DNA from: Carnegiea gigantea
Lineage: Eukaryota; Streptophyta; Magnoliopsida; Caryophyllales; Cactaceae
Reading direction: 5' to 3'
NCBI GenBank assembly: GCA_029747015.1
Contig: JAKOGI010000140.1
Span: 553,501 to 617,500, forward strand
Length of the DNA: 64,000 bases
The notes below the pieces were generated by a model. The model was given only the letters and a program-made list of their open reading frames with translations, ran no database searches and was not told the origin of the DNA. The position numbers and the translations under genes are program-made. Numbering within the stretch: the stretch's first letter is position 1; the number at the start of each line of letters is the position of its first letter. Shown piece by piece: positions 62,801 through 64,000 of the stretch.

Positions 62801-64000
62801 TGTTAGTTTCATTTGGTTTTTAGTTAGTTACATATTAACATGCTCCCCCCCCCCCCCAAAAAAAAGGTGTGGGCCTACATGAAATTTTATTTGGTTACTA
62901 TGGTGTGTTTTAGATGGGTGAAACTCCAAGGGACGGAGCTCCTTCCTGGGGATGTTGTTTCTATTGGACGTTCATCAGGTCCAACTGGTGAAGACAAGTC
63001 CGTACCAGCAGACATGCTGTTATTAGCTGGAAGTGCTATTGTTAATGAAGCCATTCTGACAGGAGAGTCTACTCCTCAGTGGAAGGTACTTTTGCTTTCT
63101 CTGTATAGCGCTTCCTAGCTTATTTCTTATGTTGTTCCCTAGATTTTTTTTTTTTTCATTAAGAGGGTTGGTACATATTGAGTGTCTTCTTTGTAGGATG
63201 TTAGTGGATGATTTAATGTTGATAATAGGCATGTCCTGCCTCAGGGTTGCGGTGTATAGGTTGTTGGGGTGTTGCTAAATATATTCCTTACATACCCCTC
63301 TGTACATTATCATCTTTAATCTCATTGACCTGTAACTTTTGAAGGCCACTTTTGCATTCCTGTTTTCAGTTAGATGTGAGAAGTTTTTTGTGGCTCCTAA
63401 CTGAAATTTCAGTCTTTTAGTATGATAATAAAAATGGGGCTGCCGGGCTGTGCTAGTGTGATGTATAAATATTTGCACTTACCTGCTTCATTCCTGAACT
63501 CTCTGGTTGATGTATGTATTGATTGAGATGAAGTCTAACAGGTTGAAAAACTATGGGAAATTTATAATATTTGCTTAAAAGGATTACTTGCTTTTGGGCA
63601 ACTGTTGATTCCAAGGCTTTTAACTGGCAGTTTCAAATTGCTAACTAAGAGATTCTGTTTCAGTGAATTTATTGGTGGGGCAAAGAAGAGTGGTTGAGTG
63701 GTTCAATGGTTTGAACTGCATGCAAAGTTTTTGATGTGTTTATCTAGCTTGGTGATCTGTGATGTGTTCTTATACACCTACACCCTTAGTATAATTATCG
63801 AAAACCTTCCTCTGTTCGAGCATGTCTGCATGTAAGCATTTTGCGTATAACTTCATGCTGTTGTCATTTGGTTCTTCATGGGCTTGACTGCTGCATCCTA
63901 ATGAGATTGGATGTCAAAACATGGAATTGTTTAGGTCTCAATCACAGGGAGATCAACAGATGAGGCACTGTCAATCAAAAGAGATAAAAGCCATGTGCTA
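56834..64000 (+). CDS. PDR2: P5A-type ATPase, PDR2/MIA (5' part, runs off window)
   Basis: Seven exons give the first 340 residues: 56834-57082, 57538-57630, 60930-61123, 62428-62500, 62611-62783, 62914-63085 and 63935-64000. P5A ATPases sit in the ER membrane and act on membrane-protein topology and metal/phosphate homeostasis; PDR2/MIA is the single Arabidopsis member. MPKFHVGGKVVDGVDLLKKK opens the protein, followed by two hydrophobic helices (WPFAIIYAVWLAVVLPSL; ALIVLGGIATSHILVLLFTA). Exon 5 has another membrane hairpin ([20 protein letters not shown]). The actuator domain follows in exon 6, with PGDVVSIGRSS, DKSVPADMLLLAGSAIVNEA and the ILTGES motif. The phosphorylated Asp lies beyond the window. 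All junctions are GT-AG and in phase. Intron 2 is 3.3 kb and holds a LINE relic. A GA run (56536-56549) lies in the leader. Confidence 0.96.
59590..60600 (+). mobile_element. LINE relic (RTE-like) in PDR2 intron 2
   Basis: Broken frames read WWWNNEVKQKVKEKQEAY and then AREMKPRDLVNVRYIKDEEG with EAHINMEWKRYFYELFNEK. These are the endonuclease-to-reverse-transcriptase linker typical of plant RTE/L1-like LINEs. The 3' part ends with CCGCTTAAGTGGGACCCACA and a GGGGTATCATTGTTG-type tail. Stops and frameshifts throughout. Confidence 0.7.
61537..61590 (-). mobile_element. LINE/SINE 3' tail fragment
   Basis: (CAA)n followed by CCACTGTGGATCCCACTTTT is the reverse complement of the tail type seen at 60500-60560. 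A similar GGGGATCCCACTTTTGCGGG lies at 23395-23415. Confidence 0.55.
62845..62865 (-). repeat. C13-A8 bipartite homopolymer (T-G on minus)
   Basis: C run directly followed by A run, in intron 5 of PDR2. Confidence 0.95.

Noticed and set aside
1..64000. CRISPR arrays, rRNA, tRNA genes
   Set aside because: No spaced direct repeats or rRNA-like blocks; TTCGAATC-type words occur singly without a cloverleaf around them.

Overview
This is nuclear DNA from a flowering plant, almost certainly a dicot. Genes are interrupted by many GT-AG introns, intergenic DNA is AT-rich, and Copia and Ty3-type LTR elements, LINEs, hAT elements and MITEs are abundant. The proteins are plant-specific or plant-typical: the neoxanthin-synthesis protein ABA4, rbcS remnants, and the P5A ATPase PDR2/MIA. 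I cannot name the species. Exon boundaries below were derived by eye from splice signals, reading phase and remembered family conservation.

Layout. 0-2.7 kb: a deletion-derivative Copia element (+) lies in, or at the broken edge of, intron 3 of a minus-strand plastid-type alpha/beta hydrolase gene. 2.7-7.5 kb: a hAT element with target duplication, an unidentified decayed gene and a Mutator-like element. 7.6-12.7 kb: a plus-strand polytopic membrane protein resembling the N-terminal half of ZnT5/MTP12 zinc transporters, with an AT-AC (U12-type) intron. 14.1-17.0 kb: complete ABA4 (-). 17.0-20.4 kb: nested hAT DNA. 20.5-25.0 kb: complete monoacylglycerol lipase / caffeoylshikimate esterase-like gene (-) with a GC-AG intron. 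25.1-35.3 kb: transposon-rich, with a deleted Copia element, a hAT-like element holding a MITE, and a 2.6-kb solo LTR nested in an older element. 36.1-37.2 kb: a small conserved plant gene of unknown function (+). 37.2-41.7 kb: a tandem-repeat-bearing non-autonomous element, a solo LTR and nested MITEs. 43.5-48.3 kb: complete PTAR1-like protein prenyltransferase alpha-repeat gene (+). 48.7-56.5 kb: MITEs, a 66-bp tandem duplication, a small orphan ORF and two broken rbcS copies (-). 56.8-64.0 kb: 5' part of the PDR2/MIA gene (+), running off the window, with a LINE relic in its 3.3-kb intron 2.

The genes form no operon or pathway cluster; this is an ordinary gene-and-transposon mosaic. The most notable signals are the AT-AC intron, an in-frame stop placed directly before a donor with a matching open exon behind it, bipartite T(n)G(n) homopolymer tracts that always have the same polarity, a ~178-bp tandem array inside a transposon, and the rbcS remnants.
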